A stretch of DNA of 64,000 nucleotides, taken from assembly GCA_963772295.1 (NCBI GenBank), contig CAVYWO010000005.1, forward strand, positions 1-64,000, read 5' to 3'. The stretch comes from AP-15 sp963772295. Its GTDB lineage: Bacteria > Pseudomonadota > Alphaproteobacteria > ATCC43930 > CGMCC-115725. Positions 8,502-17,956 of the stretch are shown piece after piece. Every line of letters begins with the position of its first letter. Position 1 is the first letter of the stretch. The notes under the pieces are model-generated. The model was not told the DNA's origin and ran no database searches. It was given only the letters and a program-made list of their open reading frames with translations. The position numbers were made by a program, and so were the translations under genes.

Positions 8502-9359
8502 GTGCGCAATCACACTAAACTCTTGGGTTGGAAGGTCTTCGTGACGCCGGGCGTCGCTACGGTTTCCGACGATCTGCCGCCTGGCGAGGCAGTACGTATG
8601 TGGTCGCCAATTTCTTCGACCCTCATCTATGGCGAACGCGACGCCGTATTGGTCGATGCGCCGACGACCGTCAAGCAAGCGGCCGCCCTAGCTGATTGGG
8701 TCGTGGACAATGGAAAGAACCTGACGACAATATATGTCACTCATGGTCACGGCGACCATTTCTTCGGCATCGGCACATTGCAGGACCGATTCCCCATCGC
8801 CAGGGCGATCGCCACCGCCGGGGTCTTGGAACTCATGCATCGGCAAGTCTCGCCAGCGGTCATGGAGGGGCTCTGGAACAAGCGGTTTCCCGGTCAAATC
8901 CCGGCGCGGCTGGTGATGGCGGAGCGCCTTGAGAGCGACACCTTTAACCTGGAAGGGCATGACTTAGTGGCCGTTGAGGTCGGCCACACGGATACGGACA
9001 ATACCACTTGCCTGTATGTTCCATCCATCGGATTGCTCGTTGCAGGGGATGTCGCCTACAACGACGTCCATCAGTATCTGACAGAGTCCCGCACGCACGA
9101 AAGCCGCCTCGAGTGGATTGCGGCGCTCGACAAGGTCGAGGCGCTTAATCCAAGCGCGGTGATCGCGGGACATAAGCGCGTCGGCAATGATGACAGCCCG
9201 CGCATCATTGAGGAAACCCGCCAATACATTCGCGATTTCGATCGGCTCGTAGAAGGGACGGCCACCTCCCGGGAACTCTATGATCGGATGCTGGACCTCT
9301 ACCCCAATCGCGTAAATCGCGGGGCGCTTTGGGGTTCCGCGCGCGCGATTAAAGGCTGA
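8502..9359 (+). CDS. MBL-fold metallo-hydrolase, copy 1
   Basis: 285 residues from a GTG at 8502, fixed by AAAGGAGATA about 6 bases upstream; an in-frame upstream extension has no such site. The metal-binding motif THGHGDH is at residues 80-86 and a GHTDTDNTT segment supplies a later ligand. VAGDVAYNDVHQYL and IAGHKR complete the metallo-beta-lactamase fold. The family includes lactonases, glyoxalase II and many uncharacterised hydrolases; this subgroup lies near esterases and SDRs. It differs from the copy at 31802 by a few substitutions (for example Gly9/Ser9 and Ile/Thr near residue 98), so both copies are probably still expressed. Confidence 0.88.
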   Translation: MRNHTKLLGWKVFVTPGVATVSDDLPPGEAVRMWSPISSTLIYGERDAVLVDAPTTVKQAAALADWVVDNGKNLTTIYVTHGHGDHFFGIGTLQDRFPIARAIATAGVLELMHRQVSPAVMEGLWNKRFPGQIPARLVMAERLESDTFNLEGHDLVAVEVGHTDTDNTTCLYVPSIGLLVAGDVAYNDVHQYLTESRTHESRLEWIAALDKVEALNPSAVIAGHKRVGNDDSPRIIEETRQYIRDFDRLVEGTATSRELYDRMLDLYPNRVNRGALWGSARAIKG

Positions 9360-9492
9360 ACGCCAGCTCGAATTGGAACAATCGATCATCGCTCGGCCCC
9401 GCGATCGCGTTCCGGTAATGGGATGGTCCCGGCCGTGCTCTTTCGAGTTCAGCAGGTAAGCTGACAAGGGGTACGACAAGCAGGAGGTAATT

Positions 9493-9879
9493 ATGGCGAG
9501 CGAGCAGTCGGACCATCTGGCCGAGGTGTTGGGAGCTGTCCAAGATCGGTTGTGCAACCCAGACCTCGCGCTGCCGACCGTCAGGCACATTTGCGAAGCT
9601 CCGGGCGCGCTGGCCAAGGAGCCCGAGGGCGTCATCTACGCCGAAGTCGACGCCGACGGCGTACCGGCGCTCTGGTGCATCCCGCAGGGCTGGGACAACG
9701 ACAGCGTCCTGTTGCATTGCCACGCCGGCGGCACCGTGGTGTTCTCGATGAACAGCGACCGCAAGGCGGCGGGTCATCTCGCGAAGGCGGCTGCGCTTAG
9801 GCCCAAGTTGGGTCCCGCTGGCCCGTTCAGCGGGCCGACGCAGAGCGACCGTTCCGTCAAGCTGCAGCCTCATGAATGA
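9493..9879 (+). pseudogene. Truncated HSL-type alpha/beta hydrolase, copy 1
   Basis: AGGAGGTAATT precedes an ATG at 9493. The 128-residue product contains GVPALWCIPQGWDNDSVLLH then CHAGGTVVFSMNSDRKAAGH, clearly the start of a hormone-sensitive-lipase-type esterase, where the HGG oxyanion motif reads HAG. The fold stops right after the first helix (LAKAAALRPK); the GDSAGG nucleophile domain and the catalytic His are absent, and a 25-residue unrelated tail follows. The same truncated gene exists at 32792. The good ribosome site means the fragment may still be made. Confidence 0.7.
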
Positions 9880-10003
9880 TTTGAGCGCGCACTTGCCGCG
9901 CGTCCTCGTTGTCGAAGACGACCACGCGATGAGACGGATGGTCATCGATTACCTCGAAGACCACAGCATGCGTGGCCTTACCTGCTGGCGATACCGGTCT
10001 TGA
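9872..10003 (+). pseudogene. Response regulator, N-terminal fragment
   Basis: The first 36 residues (VLVVEDDHAMRRMVIDYLED after a short leader) equal the OmpR-type regulator at 33171. At 9978 the long repeat ends and seven unrelated codons lead to a stop. The phospho-acceptor Asp and the DNA-binding domain are missing. It overlaps the truncated esterase by 8 bases. The spacer from 10004 to 10163 shows nothing recognisable. Confidence 0.85.
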
Positions 10004-10163
10004 ATAGCTGTTCGTCGAAGCCGTTTGCTCACGATCGATTGAACGGCCGCTTGCGACGCAACCGGTCGGTCAGACTACGACGGTATATCCCGGAATTTAT
10101 GGGCTAGCATCGCGCAATGACTGCAATGGGGTAAGTCGGGAAGCCCAACTCATGGGTGCGGTG

Positions 10164-11087
10164 TCATGAACCAGCACGCTTGCCTAGTGGTGTCTCGGTT
10201 CGGGCTGTGCCTGCCAGGTGCTCAACCAATCGGCGTGCATGGACCGGTAGGGCGTCGAGCTGGCGTACGCAGACGATCAGGTGTCGAGTGGCCCATGAGT
10301 TCATGAGCCGCAGCATGCCGAGTGACATGGTCCGCCGACAGCGCCGGGCGGCCGCTTCCGGCACCACGGCAATCCCCACGCCATGCTCCACCATGCGGCA
10401 AACAGCATCCAGGCCGCGAAGCCGAATCCGCAGTTTGAGGGATCGGCCAAGACGTGCCGACTGCCATGCGAGATGCCCGGCAAGCGTGCTCCCCGCCGCC
10501 GGCCCGACAAACTCTTCATCGAGCACATCGACGAAGGCGATGTGGCGCCGCCCCGCCAGTCTATGGCCGCGCGGCACCACGACCACGAACCTGTCGATGC
10601 AAAAAGGGTAAGTCTCCATTCCCTCGGCGCCAGCCAAGTCAGACATCACGCCGATATCGGCGTGACCCTGAGCCACCGCTGAAGCGATCTCGTGACTGAG
10701 TCGCTCCTCCAACGCGATATCGATGCCGGGATTGGTCGCGAGCCAGCCGGCAAGAACGTCCGGAAGCTGTTCTTCCAGCGTGGTCGTGGTCGACATCAGT
10801 CTGATGTGCCCCCGCACGCCGCCGCGCGCATGCTCGCGCATATCGCCGCGCAGTCGCTCCATCTGCGCCAAGACAAGCTGCGCGTGGTGAAACAGCGCGG
10901 AGCCCGCGGGTGTCGGCCGCACGCCACGGCGATGGCGCTCCAGCAGAGCTGTTCCAAGCTCCTCCTCCATCTCTTTCATCCGAGCGCTTGCCGAGGGGAG
11001 AGAAATAGCTGCACGCGAGGCGCCAGCGGTAATGCTGCCCTCGAGGACGGCGGCGAACAGGCGCAAATCGGTCAGATCAAAATGCAC
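10164..11087 (-). CDS. LysR family transcriptional regulator
   Basis: 307 residues. The N-terminal winged helix (residues 1-65) reads DLTDLRLFAAVLEGSITAGA followed by SASARMKEMEEELGTALLER and RRGVRPTPAG, the standard LysR signature. The rest is a periplasmic-binding-type effector domain (GHIRLMSTTTTLEEQLPDVL; MVEHGVGIAVVPE). It is divergent from the FAD-linked oxidase gene at 11259, the classic layout for LysR control of its neighbour through the 170-base shared promoter region. That target gene is now truncated, so the regulator may be stranded. The effector is unknown. Confidence 0.9.
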   Translation of the reverse strand: MHFDLTDLRLFAAVLEGSITAGASRAAISLPSASARMKEMEEELGTALLERHRRGVRPTPAGSALFHHAQLVLAQMERLRGDMREHARGGVRGHIRLMSTTTTLEEQLPDVLAGWLATNPGIDIALEERLSHEIASAVAQGHADIGVMSDLAGAEGMETYPFCIDRFVVVVPRGHRLAGRRHIAFVDVLDEEFVGPAAGSTLAGHLAWQSARLGRSLKLRIRLRGLDAVCRMVEHGVGIAVVPEAAARRCRRTMSLGMLRLMNSWATRHLIVCVRQLDALPVHARRLVEHLAGTARTETPLGKRAGS

Positions 11088-11241
11088 GGCACAAACCCCT
11101 TTCGGAGGGTCATTCTGCCTATGTTGTAGACGAAGGCAAGGTTATGGAATGGCTCATTGCGCTTGTGGGAGCCGAAAGCCAACTGTGCCCGCGTACGTTG
11201 AAGCTGACGGGCGTCTGAGGGGGACTCCCGGACACACAATG

Positions 11242-11281
11242 GAATTCAGGAGCGTCAGATGGACAACAGAATTCAGGAGCG
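11242..11281. repeat. Short direct repeat at a start site
   Basis: GAATTCAGGAGCGTC occurs at 11242-11256 and again at 11267-11281. The first copy supplies the AGGAG ribosome site for the ATG at 11259; the second is inside the coding sequence. This may be a small tandem duplication at the translation start of the FAD oxidase. Confidence 0.7.
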
Positions 11282-11891
11282 TCGCAGAAAGTTCTACGGG
11301 TGGGGCTATGAGGGCGATGAGGTTTCGTCGCAGGAGATCGCGGAGTTCGAGCAAGCCTGGACGCGCCTGCTCGGGGTCACCGATTTCATGGCCATGCCGT
11401 TTCCAACCGAGGGCTCCATCGATCCGCGTCCCTCGCGCGTCAAGGTGCCTGCCTCCCTCGAATCCATTTGCACAACGGACAAATATGACCGCCTCTATTA
11501 CACGTACGGTGCATCTACCCTCGATGTGGCCTACGCCGTGCGCGGCGAGTTTAGGAATCCCCCGGATGCGGTGGCCTATCCCCGTACCGAAGGGGACATC
11601 GTCAAGCTATTTCGTTGGTGCGAGAACGAGAGCCTTGCGGCCGTTCCCTACGGCGGCGGCACGAGCGTGGTCGGCGGGGTGAACCCGCCGGGGCATGATC
11701 GGTATCGCGGCACCGTGTCCATCGACCTGAAGTATTTCGACAAGGTCTTGGAGATCGATCACGCTTCTCAGGCCGCACGCATCCAGGCCGGCGTCCTAGG
11801 TCCTGATCTCGAGCGCCAACTCAAGCCCAGCGCTCTGACGCTCCGCTTCTTTCTTCAAGGGGTCACTACACGAAAGTTGGAACAATCCTAA
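11259..11891 (+). pseudogene. FAD-linked oxidase (ADHAPS/glycolate oxidase type), 3'-truncated
   Basis: The product starts MDNRIQERRRKFYGWGYEGD and has the PCMH-type FAD domain: PDAVAYPRTEGDIVKLFRWC, VPYGGGTSVVGGV and GPDLERQLKPSALTLRF. Full-length family members are 500-550 residues; here only about 200 are left. The break falls at about 11860, where the AraC module begins (11876), and a 15-residue foreign tail ends the frame. The C-terminal substrate and catalytic domain is gone. Recombination that brought in the AraC module most likely destroyed it. Confidence 0.8.
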
Positions 11892-12990
11892 TTAAGCGCA
11901 CGCACGCCAACAATTTGGACACCCAGCCGGTCGGCAGCCCCGAATTCAGGATACCGAGCGGGACCCCTGCGGAAGCTTTGTGCGAGGAAATACCATGGTG
12001 GAGATCGGGACCCTTTGCATGGCGCAGCAGGATGGTGGCGCGCCGACCACCCTGGCGACTGGCAGCGCGCCCGGCGAGAGCGGCGTTTCCGTCCTCAGTG
12101 TCCGCTTCGACGGCGGCATGCATTCGCGAGCTACGGCACGCTGCCACTGCATCTGCTTCCAGATGTCTCAAGGGCGCGTAGAAAAGCGTATGGCCGATCG
12201 CGTCGTTTGCGTCGAGCGTCGAGCCGGGTCGCTGTCGATCACTCCGGCTGGGGTCGATTGTGCCGGCGATGCCGACGAGGACGTCGAGATTCTTGTCGTC
12301 GCGGTCGATCCAGGCCGGATGGCGCTGGCAGCCGCGGAATGCGCATTGCCCGAGGCGCGGCTGATCGAGCGCATGTACGGTGATGACCCTGCGCTTTTCG
12401 CGCTCGCCCGCACCTTGGCTTACGAGAGCATTCACAATTATCCAAACGGAGCCCTCTTCTGGAACGAGGCGGCGAGCAGCTTCGTCGATCGATTGGTGGC
12501 GGGCCACACCGCGGCGATGCCAGCCCGGCCGCGCGGCACGCTCGGCAAAGACCAGCTCCGGCGGCTCAGGGATTACGTCGTCGCTCATCTCGATGAGCCG
12601 ATCGGCATCGAGGCGCTCGCGGATATAGCGGGGCGCAGCCCATTCCATTTCACGCGGGTGTTCACCCGATCCGTCGGCATGACCCCGCATCGCTACGTGG
12701 TGCATCTCAGATTGCAGCATGCGCTCGAGCTTGTTCGGGAAGGGCGGTCCGGGTTCGCCGAAATCGCTGCCCGCACCGGCTTTGCCGACCAGAGCCATCT
12801 GTCGCGTTGGGTCCGACGCGTTCATGGGGTTCCGTTATCTCGGGTCACCGCCTGACCTCACCGCAAGCGTAACGGCCAGCCTGCAGCAATCGTGCCTTCT
12901 CCAATAGCTGACAGCCGGATCGCAAAAGAATAGCAAGAATCTTCACGACTGGCCGCCTGCCTCTCCTCAAATTACAGAGCATCACGCCCA
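11876..12990 (+). repeat. AraC module, copy 1
   Basis: Begins at a TTGGAACAATCCTAATTAAG-type edge shared with copy 2 (21438) and runs through the AraC gene. Downstream, a recognisable but diverged tail (ATAGCAAGAATCTTCACG and CGGCCGCCTGC segments) equals the end of copies 2 and 3, but the GMC oxidoreductase piece present in those copies is missing here. Confidence 0.75.
11995..12855 (+). CDS. AraC family transcriptional regulator, copy 1
   Basis: 286 residues from the ATG at 11995, chosen because GAGGAAA sits about 7 bases upstream. The N-terminal 180 or so residues are a variable sensing domain. The C-terminal part (about 185-286) is a double helix-turn-helix: LRDYVVAHLDEPIGIEALAD, IAGRSPFHFTRVFTRSVGMT and HRYVVHLRLQHALELVREGR, then FAEIAARTGFADQSHLSRWV. 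Copies at 21553 and 26197 share most residues; the sensing domain differs more than the HTH, suggesting different inducers with similar operators. It reads toward the enoyl-CoA hydratase/acyl-CoA synthetase cluster and may control it. Confidence 0.88.
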   Translation: MVEIGTLCMAQQDGGAPTTLATGSAPGESGVSVLSVRFDGGMHSRATARCHCICFQMSQGRVEKRMADRVVCVERRAGSLSITPAGVDCAGDADEDVEILVVAVDPGRMALAAAECALPEARLIERMYGDDPALFALARTLAYESIHNYPNGALFWNEAASSFVDRLVAGHTAAMPARPRGTLGKDQLRRLRDYVVAHLDEPIGIEALADIAGRSPFHFTRVFTRSVGMTPHRYVVHLRLQHALELVREGRSGFAEIAARTGFADQSHLSRWVRRVHGVPLSRVTA

Positions 12991-13073
12991 CACGACTGCC
13001 GGCTCCCGGACACTCGGGGAGCGTCAAACATGCAATGCCGATACGCTGATGAGAGCCAACGGAGAGTTCTGCT

Positions 13074-13937
13074 ATGTCTCGTCCAATCGATCAAATCGAT
13101 AGTTCGCATACGAAGCCACCGCAACTTGAGCACGACGGACAACCGAGCTCAGGGCGGGTCCTGCCGAGTACTCTGACTGTGAGCCAGCGCGGCCCGGTAA
13201 CGCTGTTGCGCCTGTCTCGCCCTGCCAAAAGAAATGCCCTGGACGAAGCGACGATCGCTGGTCTCGAGACATTCTTTAGCGATCCGCCCAAAGAGACGCG
13301 CGTCGTCGTCCTGTTTGGCGAGGGAAAGCATTTTTCCGCTGGCGCCGATCTCCATTCCTTCGCCGATGCAAGTGATTGGGACAGAGTACTTATTTCCGAG
13401 ACTTGGCACCGCGCTTTCGACCGGATCGAGAATGGCGGCGTGCCTGTTATCGCGGCATTGCACGGCGCGGTCATCGGTGGCGGTCTGGAGCTCGCCGCTT
13501 CCGCGCACATCCGGGTGGCTGAACGCAACGCGTATTACGCCCTTCCGGAAGGTGCGCGGGGATTATTCGTTGGCGGCGGCGGCGCCATGCGCGTACCGCG
13601 CCTCATAGGTACAAGCCGGATGATCGACATGATGTTGACTGGTCGAATTCTATAGCGCCGAAGAAGGCGTATCACTGGGCTTCTCCCAATATGTGGTCGA
13701 TGATGGCCAAGAATTGAACTGGCTGAGCAGATCGCAACAAACACGACACTGAGCAACTTCGCCATCGCTCAGGCGCTGCCGCGCATCGCGCGCTCCAGTC
13801 CGGATGGCGGGTTTCTAATGGAAAGCCTGATGGCTGCGATCGCCATCGGCGACGAAGACGCCAAAGCACGGATCAATGCTTTTTTCGAAAAGCGCGTGCC
13901 GAAGGTCGCCCCTCTCTTCGGGGAGTGCGAACCATGA
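13074..13937 (+). pseudogene. Enoyl-CoA hydratase/isomerase with two compensating frameshifts
   Basis: The first 190 or so residues are an intact crotonase half: VTLLRLSRPAKRNALDEATI, GKHFSAGADL (oxyanion segment 1) and ALHGAVIGGGLELAASAHIR (segment 2). At about 13646 the frame shifts (YSAEEGVSLGFSQYVVDDGQ) and near 13712 it shifts again (LAEQIATNTTLSNFAIAQAL, up to LFGECEP). The total length is a multiple of three, so the ancestral protein was 287 residues. As read, translation stops after 193 residues. The stop overlaps the ATG of the synthetase gene (ATGA), indicating an operon. Together they resemble a feruloyl-CoA synthase/hydratase pair. Confidence 0.8.
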
Positions 13938-15754
13938 TGAGAACCGGGCCTCAACCGACGCCTATTTCGTGGGGAAACGCGATATTCGAGCCCTGTCCAG
14001 ACGGCAGCCTGCGGGTCCGCAACTCGACGGAGCTTGGCCCGTATCCGGACCGATTGATCGAGCGCCTGCAATACTGGGCGGCGGCGGCGCCAGATCGGGT
14101 GCTTCTCGCCAGCCGTGACGGCGAGGGCTGGCGGAAGATCACCTATCTCGAAGCGCTCAATGCCGCTCGCGCGATCGGGCAAGCACTGCTCGATCGCGGT
14201 CTCTCCCTCAAGCGGCCCGTTCTCATCTTGTCAGGCAATGGAATCGAGCATGGCCTGCTGGCGCTCGCCTGCCTGAATGTGGGCATTCCGTTCGTGCCGG
14301 TGTCGACAGCCTACTCTTTGATCTCGACCGATTTTGCCAGACTGCGCGCCATTGCAGCCCTGGTACAGCCAGGCTTGATCTTTGCGGATGACGAGGATCA
14401 CTACGCCGCGGCACTCCTTGCCTGCACCCCGAAGGATGCCGAGGTCGTCATCGCACACGGCGATCCCGACCGCCGCGCGACATTCTTCGATGCGCTGGTC
14501 GCCGCGACCCCGACTGATGCCGTGGAGTTGGCCGCCAACGCGGTCAATCCCGATACGGTGGCCAAGCTGCTGTTCACCTCCGGAACGACCGGGGTGCCGA
14601 AAGGAGCGATCAGCACGAACCGCATGCTGTGCAGCATCATGCAGATGGTGCGCGGGTGCTACCCCATGCTCGCCCAGGAGGCTCCCGTACTCGTCGACTG
14701 GCTGCCCTGGAATCACGTCTTCGGAGGTACGGTTAGTTTCTGTATCGCATTGTACAACGGCGGGACGCTTTATATCGATGACGGCAAGCCCTTATCGGGT
14801 CAAATCGAGAAGACGGTTCGCAACCTGCGCGAAGTCGCGCCGCTGTTCTACTCCAATGTCCCGAAGGGTTACGAGGAACTGATTCCGTGGCTGCGCCGCG
14901 ATCGCGCGCTGCGCGAGAACTTCTTCAGCCGCGTCCGGGTCCTGCAATATTCCGGCGCGAGCATTGCTCAACATGTCTGCGATGCTTTCGACGAGCTTGC
15001 CCGCAACACGATCGGCCATCCGATCCCATGGGTGGCGATCCTGGGCTCAACCGAGGCCGGCCTGATCACGGCGCATGGGCATTCGGAGGACGCGTCAGCC
15101 GGGTGCGTCGGGCTGCCGCCGCCCGGCGTCACGTTGAAACTCATACCGACGTACGGCAAATTGGAACTGCGGGTTCAAAGCCCATGCGTCACCCCCGGCT
15201 ACTGGCGGCGAGACGATCTCACTTCCGACGCTTTCGACGAAGACGGTTTTCTGCGAACCGGCGATGCCCTGCAGTGGGCGGACGCCGGAAATCGGCAACG
15301 CGGCTTCCGCTACGACGGACGCGTCGCGGAGGACTTCAAGCTGGCGACCGGCACATGGGTCCGCGTCGGTTCGCTCAGAGTGCATCTCCTGCAGCATTTG
15401 ATGCCCGAGTTGCGCGACGTGGTGATCGCCGGAGAAAACCGGGACTACATCGCCGTCTTGGGCATTCCATCCTCACCGGAGATTGTGCACGACGACACTG
15501 TTCGGGCCCGGCTGCACGGCAAATTGACGGCGCTGGCAGCGGAAGCAAGCGGTAGCGCCCAGCGCGTGCTGCGTTTTGCATTTTTGACCGAAAAGCTCTC
15601 GATCGACACCGGCGAACTGACGGACAAGGGCGTGGTTAGTCAACGCAATATTCTCCGGCGCCACGCAGCGTTGATCGAGAAGCTCTTTGCTGACAGCCCA
15701 GACAATCACGTCATTCGCCTGAATCCATCATTGGAAGAATCTCCTCACCCATGA
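13934..15754 (+). CDS. AMP-forming acyl-CoA synthetase, feruloyl-CoA synthase-like
   Basis: 606 residues. The start WGNAIFEPCPDGSLRVRN followed by LGPYPDRLIERLQYWAAAAP matches the unusual N-terminus of feruloyl-CoA synthases. The adenylation motif LLFTSGTTGVPKGAISTN is at about residues 213-230; DWLPWNHVFGG, ILGSTEAG and DGFLRTGDALQW follow in order. The C-terminal hinge and catalytic lysine region differ from standard ANL enzymes, as usual in this subgroup. It would activate a phenylpropenoic or related aromatic acid with ATP and CoA in the cytoplasm. It overlaps the preceding hydratase (ATGA) and the following lipocalin-like gene (ATGA), forming a coupled operon. Confidence 0.85.
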   Translation: MMRTGPQPTPISWGNAIFEPCPDGSLRVRNSTELGPYPDRLIERLQYWAAAAPDRVLLASRDGEGWRKITYLEALNAARAIGQALLDRGLSLKRPVLILSGNGIEHGLLALACLNVGIPFVPVSTAYSLISTDFARLRAIAALVQPGLIFADDEDHYAAALLACTPKDAEVVIAHGDPDRRATFFDALVAATPTDAVELAANAVNPDTVAKLLFTSGTTGVPKGAISTNRMLCSIMQMVRGCYPMLAQEAPVLVDWLPWNHVFGGTVSFCIALYNGGTLYIDDGKPLSGQIEKTVRNLREVAPLFYSNVPKGYEELIPWLRRDRALRENFFSRVRVLQYSGASIAQHVCDAFDELARNTIGHPIPWVAILGSTEAGLITAHGHSEDASAGCVGLPPPGVTLKLIPTYGKLELRVQSPCVTPGYWRRDDLTSDAFDEDGFLRTGDALQWADAGNRQRGFRYDGRVAEDFKLATGTWVRVGSLRVHLLQHLMPELRDVVIAGENRDYIAVLGIPSSPEIVHDDTVRARLHGKLTALAAEASGSAQRVLRFAFLTEKLSIDTGELTDKGVVSQRNILRRHAALIEKLFADSPDNHVIRLNPSLEESPHP

Positions 15755-16386
15755 GCCAGCGCGCAATTTGGTGGAGCAGCTTCATGAGCGAAAAATCTTT
15801 GAGAGAACGGCTTGTCGGCGCCTGGGCGCTGACGAGCTATGTCGAACGCGACGTCGAGACCGGCGTCGAAAACCATCCGTTTGGCGAGCATCCGCTCGGC
15901 TTCGTGTTGTACACCCCCGATGGATACGTCTCGGCGCAACTGCAACGGCCCGACCGACCTCCGTTTGCCGATGGAGATCTGTTGCGCGCCACCCCGAAGG
16001 AATACGCCGCCGCGGGAAGTTCCTACATTGGCTATTCAGGTCGCTTTTTCATCGACGAAGGCACGAAGACCTTGTCCCATGAAATGGCGGTGAGCTTCTT
16101 CCCGAATTGGCTCGGACAGCGGCAGGTGCGGCTCGTCGAGGTCGGTAACGATCGCCTTCAGCTGAGCACCGACGGACCACAACGCTTCAACGGCACGCTG
16201 AAGAGGGCCACGCTGACCTGGCAACGCGCCCGGCCGAATGCAGCTACAACGTTTACTCGTTTTGGCCCAGAGTTGGGCATCGAGATATTGGAGCCTTCCC
16301 GTCAATCGACAGATCCAGCACCGAGCGCATCCAACGCCTCTATCGAGCCAGGCGAAACGCATCGTGAGCTCGCCGATAACTGCTGA
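15751..16386 (+). CDS. Lipocalin-like domain protein
   Basis: 211 residues (177 or so without the poorly conserved tail). The core LVGAWALTSYVERDVETGVE, FGEHPLGFVLYTPDGYVSAQ, YIGYSGRFFIDEGTKTLSHE and NWLGQRQVRLVE is the lipocalin_5-type barrel common in proteobacterial catabolic clusters. It probably binds a small hydrophobic ligand; no enzyme motif is present. The ATG at 15751 overlaps the synthetase stop; a second start at 15784 (MSEKSLRERL) is also plausible and fits the family better. The last 35 residues (SRQSTDPAPSASNASIEPGE) are low-complexity and may be read-through sequence. Confidence 0.75.
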   Translation: MSQRAIWWSSFMSEKSLRERLVGAWALTSYVERDVETGVENHPFGEHPLGFVLYTPDGYVSAQLQRPDRPPFADGDLLRATPKEYAAAGSSYIGYSGRFFIDEGTKTLSHEMAVSFFPNWLGQRQVRLVEVGNDRLQLSTDGPQRFNGTLKRATLTWQRARPNAATTFTRFGPELGIEILEPSRQSTDPAPSASNASIEPGETHRELADNC

Positions 16387-16408
16387 CGCCATAGTTTGGA
16401 GCGCCACG

Positions 16409-16934
16409 ATGGACCTCGCCAAGATCCCGATCGGCCGCGACCCGCCGCGCGACGTCAACGTTGTCGTCGAAATCCCGCAAGGCGGGGAGCCGGTCAAATA
16501 CGAGCTCGACAAAGCGTCCGGAGCGGTATTTGTCGACCGTTTTCTGCACACTGCGATGTTCTACCCGGGGAATTACGGCTTCGTGCCGCACACCTTGGCC
16601 GAGGACGGGGACCCGATCGATGTACTGATCGTCGGACCGGCCCCGGTCGTGCCGGGAGCGGTGGTACGTTGCCGCCCCATCGGCGCCCTGATGATGCGGG
16701 ACGAGCACGGGCCGGACGAGAAGATCATCGCCGTCCCGGTGGATGCGGTGCACCCCTTCTACACGGGTGTCAGATCGACCCAGGATCTGCCGCCGATCCT
16801 GTGCGACCAGATCGCCCACTTCTTCCGGCACTACAAGGCTCGAATCGGGAAAATGGGTCGAGATCGCGCGCTGGGCGGATGCGGACGAGGCTGCCACGCT
16901 GATCGCCGCGGCGATTGCCCGCGCCACGGGCTGA
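16409..16934 (+). pseudogene. ppa: Inorganic pyrophosphatase with late frameshift
   Basis: Family I soluble PPase: MDLAKIPIGRDPPRDVNVVV, EIPQGGEPVKYELDK, FYPGNYGFVPHTLAEDGDPI and DVLIVGPAPVVPG. The DGDPIDVL motif holds the metal-binding aspartates. At about 16840 (after HFFRHYK) the frame shifts by one base; the expected ending LESGKWVEIARWADADEAAT and LIAAAIARATG follows in the other frame to 16934. As read, the last 31 residues are replaced by a foreign tail ending at 16972. The active site lies upstream of the break, so partial function cannot be excluded, but this is probably a spare copy or an indel artefact. It drives pyrophosphate removal, matching the acyl-CoA synthetase upstream. Confidence 0.85.
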
Positions 16935-17011
16935 CGGCAACGCAGACCCCGCAACGGGCCCGGCCCAATTAAGACGGGTGTTTCCTCTATTGCTGCAGGG
17001 ATGTTTTGAAG

Positions 17012-17956
17012 ATGGGCTTAAAACCTGTATCGGGAAAAATCGGGGTCGTCGGTACTGGAGTGATCGGCGCCAGTTGGGCCGCCTTGTTCCTTGCCAACGG
17101 GTTCGATGTCGCAGCGACCGATCCCGCGGACGGAGCCGAGACGCGTTTAAGGGCACTCGTCGACCGGTTCTGGCCGGCGCTTGAGCGTATCGGACTCGCC
17201 GAGGGCGCCTCGCGCGAGCGGCTGCGCTTCGATCCGGATGTCATGCGCGCCGTCGCGGGCTGCGCATTCATCCAGGAGAACGGTCCGGAAAGGATCGATG
17301 TCAAGCGTGATCTCCTGGCCAAGATTTCTGCGGCGGTCCCCTCCGACAGTCTGATCGCGACGAGTTCATCGGGCATTTTGATCAGCGACATCCAAAATGC
17401 GGCCACCTATCCCGAACGGGTATTGCTGGGGCATCCCTTCAATCCCGCTCATTTGATGCCGCTGGTGGAGGTGGTCGGCGGCGGTCTGACGTCGGCGGAC
17501 GCCGTCCAGAGGGCGCTCGCCTTCTATAAGTCGATCGGCAAGAAGCCCATTCACATCCGGCGAGAAATCAAAGGGTATGTCGCCAACCGTTTGCAAGCGG
17601 CCCTTTGGCAAGAAGCCTTTCACCTGGTGAAGGAGGGGATCGCATCGGTTGAAGACATCGACACGGCGATCGCTCACGGTCCAGGCCTGCGTTGGGCATT
17701 GCTTGGCCCCTTCCTCAATCTGCACCTTTCCGGGGGCAGCGGCGGCATCGCCCATGTGCTGGAGCATTTGGGGCCGCCGATTGAGAGTTGGTGGCGCGAC
17801 TTGGGCGACGTAACTCTCAACCATGAACTCATCGGAATGATCACCCAGGGCGTGACCGAGGAACTTGGCAGCGCCGACGTTTGCCATCTCACCAACCAGC
17901 GGGACGACTCGTTGTCGGCTCTTCTACAACTCAAAACCGCAGATCCACTACCCTAG
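17012..17956 (+). CDS. 3-hydroxyacyl-CoA/carnitine-type dehydrogenase
   Basis: 314 residues. It opens with GKIGVVGTGVIGASWAALFL (Rossmann GxGxxG) and keeps the 3HCDH signature: SSSGILISDIQ, then VLLGHPFNPAHLMPLVEVVG with the catalytic His, and REIKGYVANRLQAALWQEAF. The single C-terminal domain and FNPAHLMPLVEVV sequence resemble L-carnitine dehydrogenase/lambda-crystallin-like enzymes more than fadB-type. The ATG at 17012 is preferred over a TTG at 17006. It oxidises a 3-hydroxy acid or acyl-CoA with NAD and sits at the end of the acyl-CoA cluster (13.1-18.0 kb). It is intact, unlike several of its neighbours. Confidence 0.87.
   Translation: MGLKPVSGKIGVVGTGVIGASWAALFLANGFDVAATDPADGAETRLRALVDRFWPALERIGLAEGASRERLRFDPDVMRAVAGCAFIQENGPERIDVKRDLLAKISAAVPSDSLIATSSSGILISDIQNAATYPERVLLGHPFNPAHLMPLVEVVGGGLTSADAVQRALAFYKSIGKKPIHIRREIKGYVANRLQAALWQEAFHLVKEGIASVEDIDTAIAHGPGLRWALLGPFLNLHLSGGSGGIAHVLEHLGPPIESWWRDLGDVTLNHELIGMITQGVTEELGSADVCHLTNQRDDSLSALLQLKTADPLP

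Larger units (their letters stand above)
8011..9978 (+). repeat. Long direct repeat, left copy
   Basis: Nearly identical to 31310-33277. It carries the tail of a MarR gene, a palindromic REP element, a complete MBL-fold gene, a truncated esterase gene and the first 36 or so codons of a response regulator. Only a handful of base differences are visible across the MBL and esterase genes. The right copy contains the complete response regulator, so the left copy looks like the derived, 3'-truncated one. About 23.3 kb separates the copies. Confidence 0.9.
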
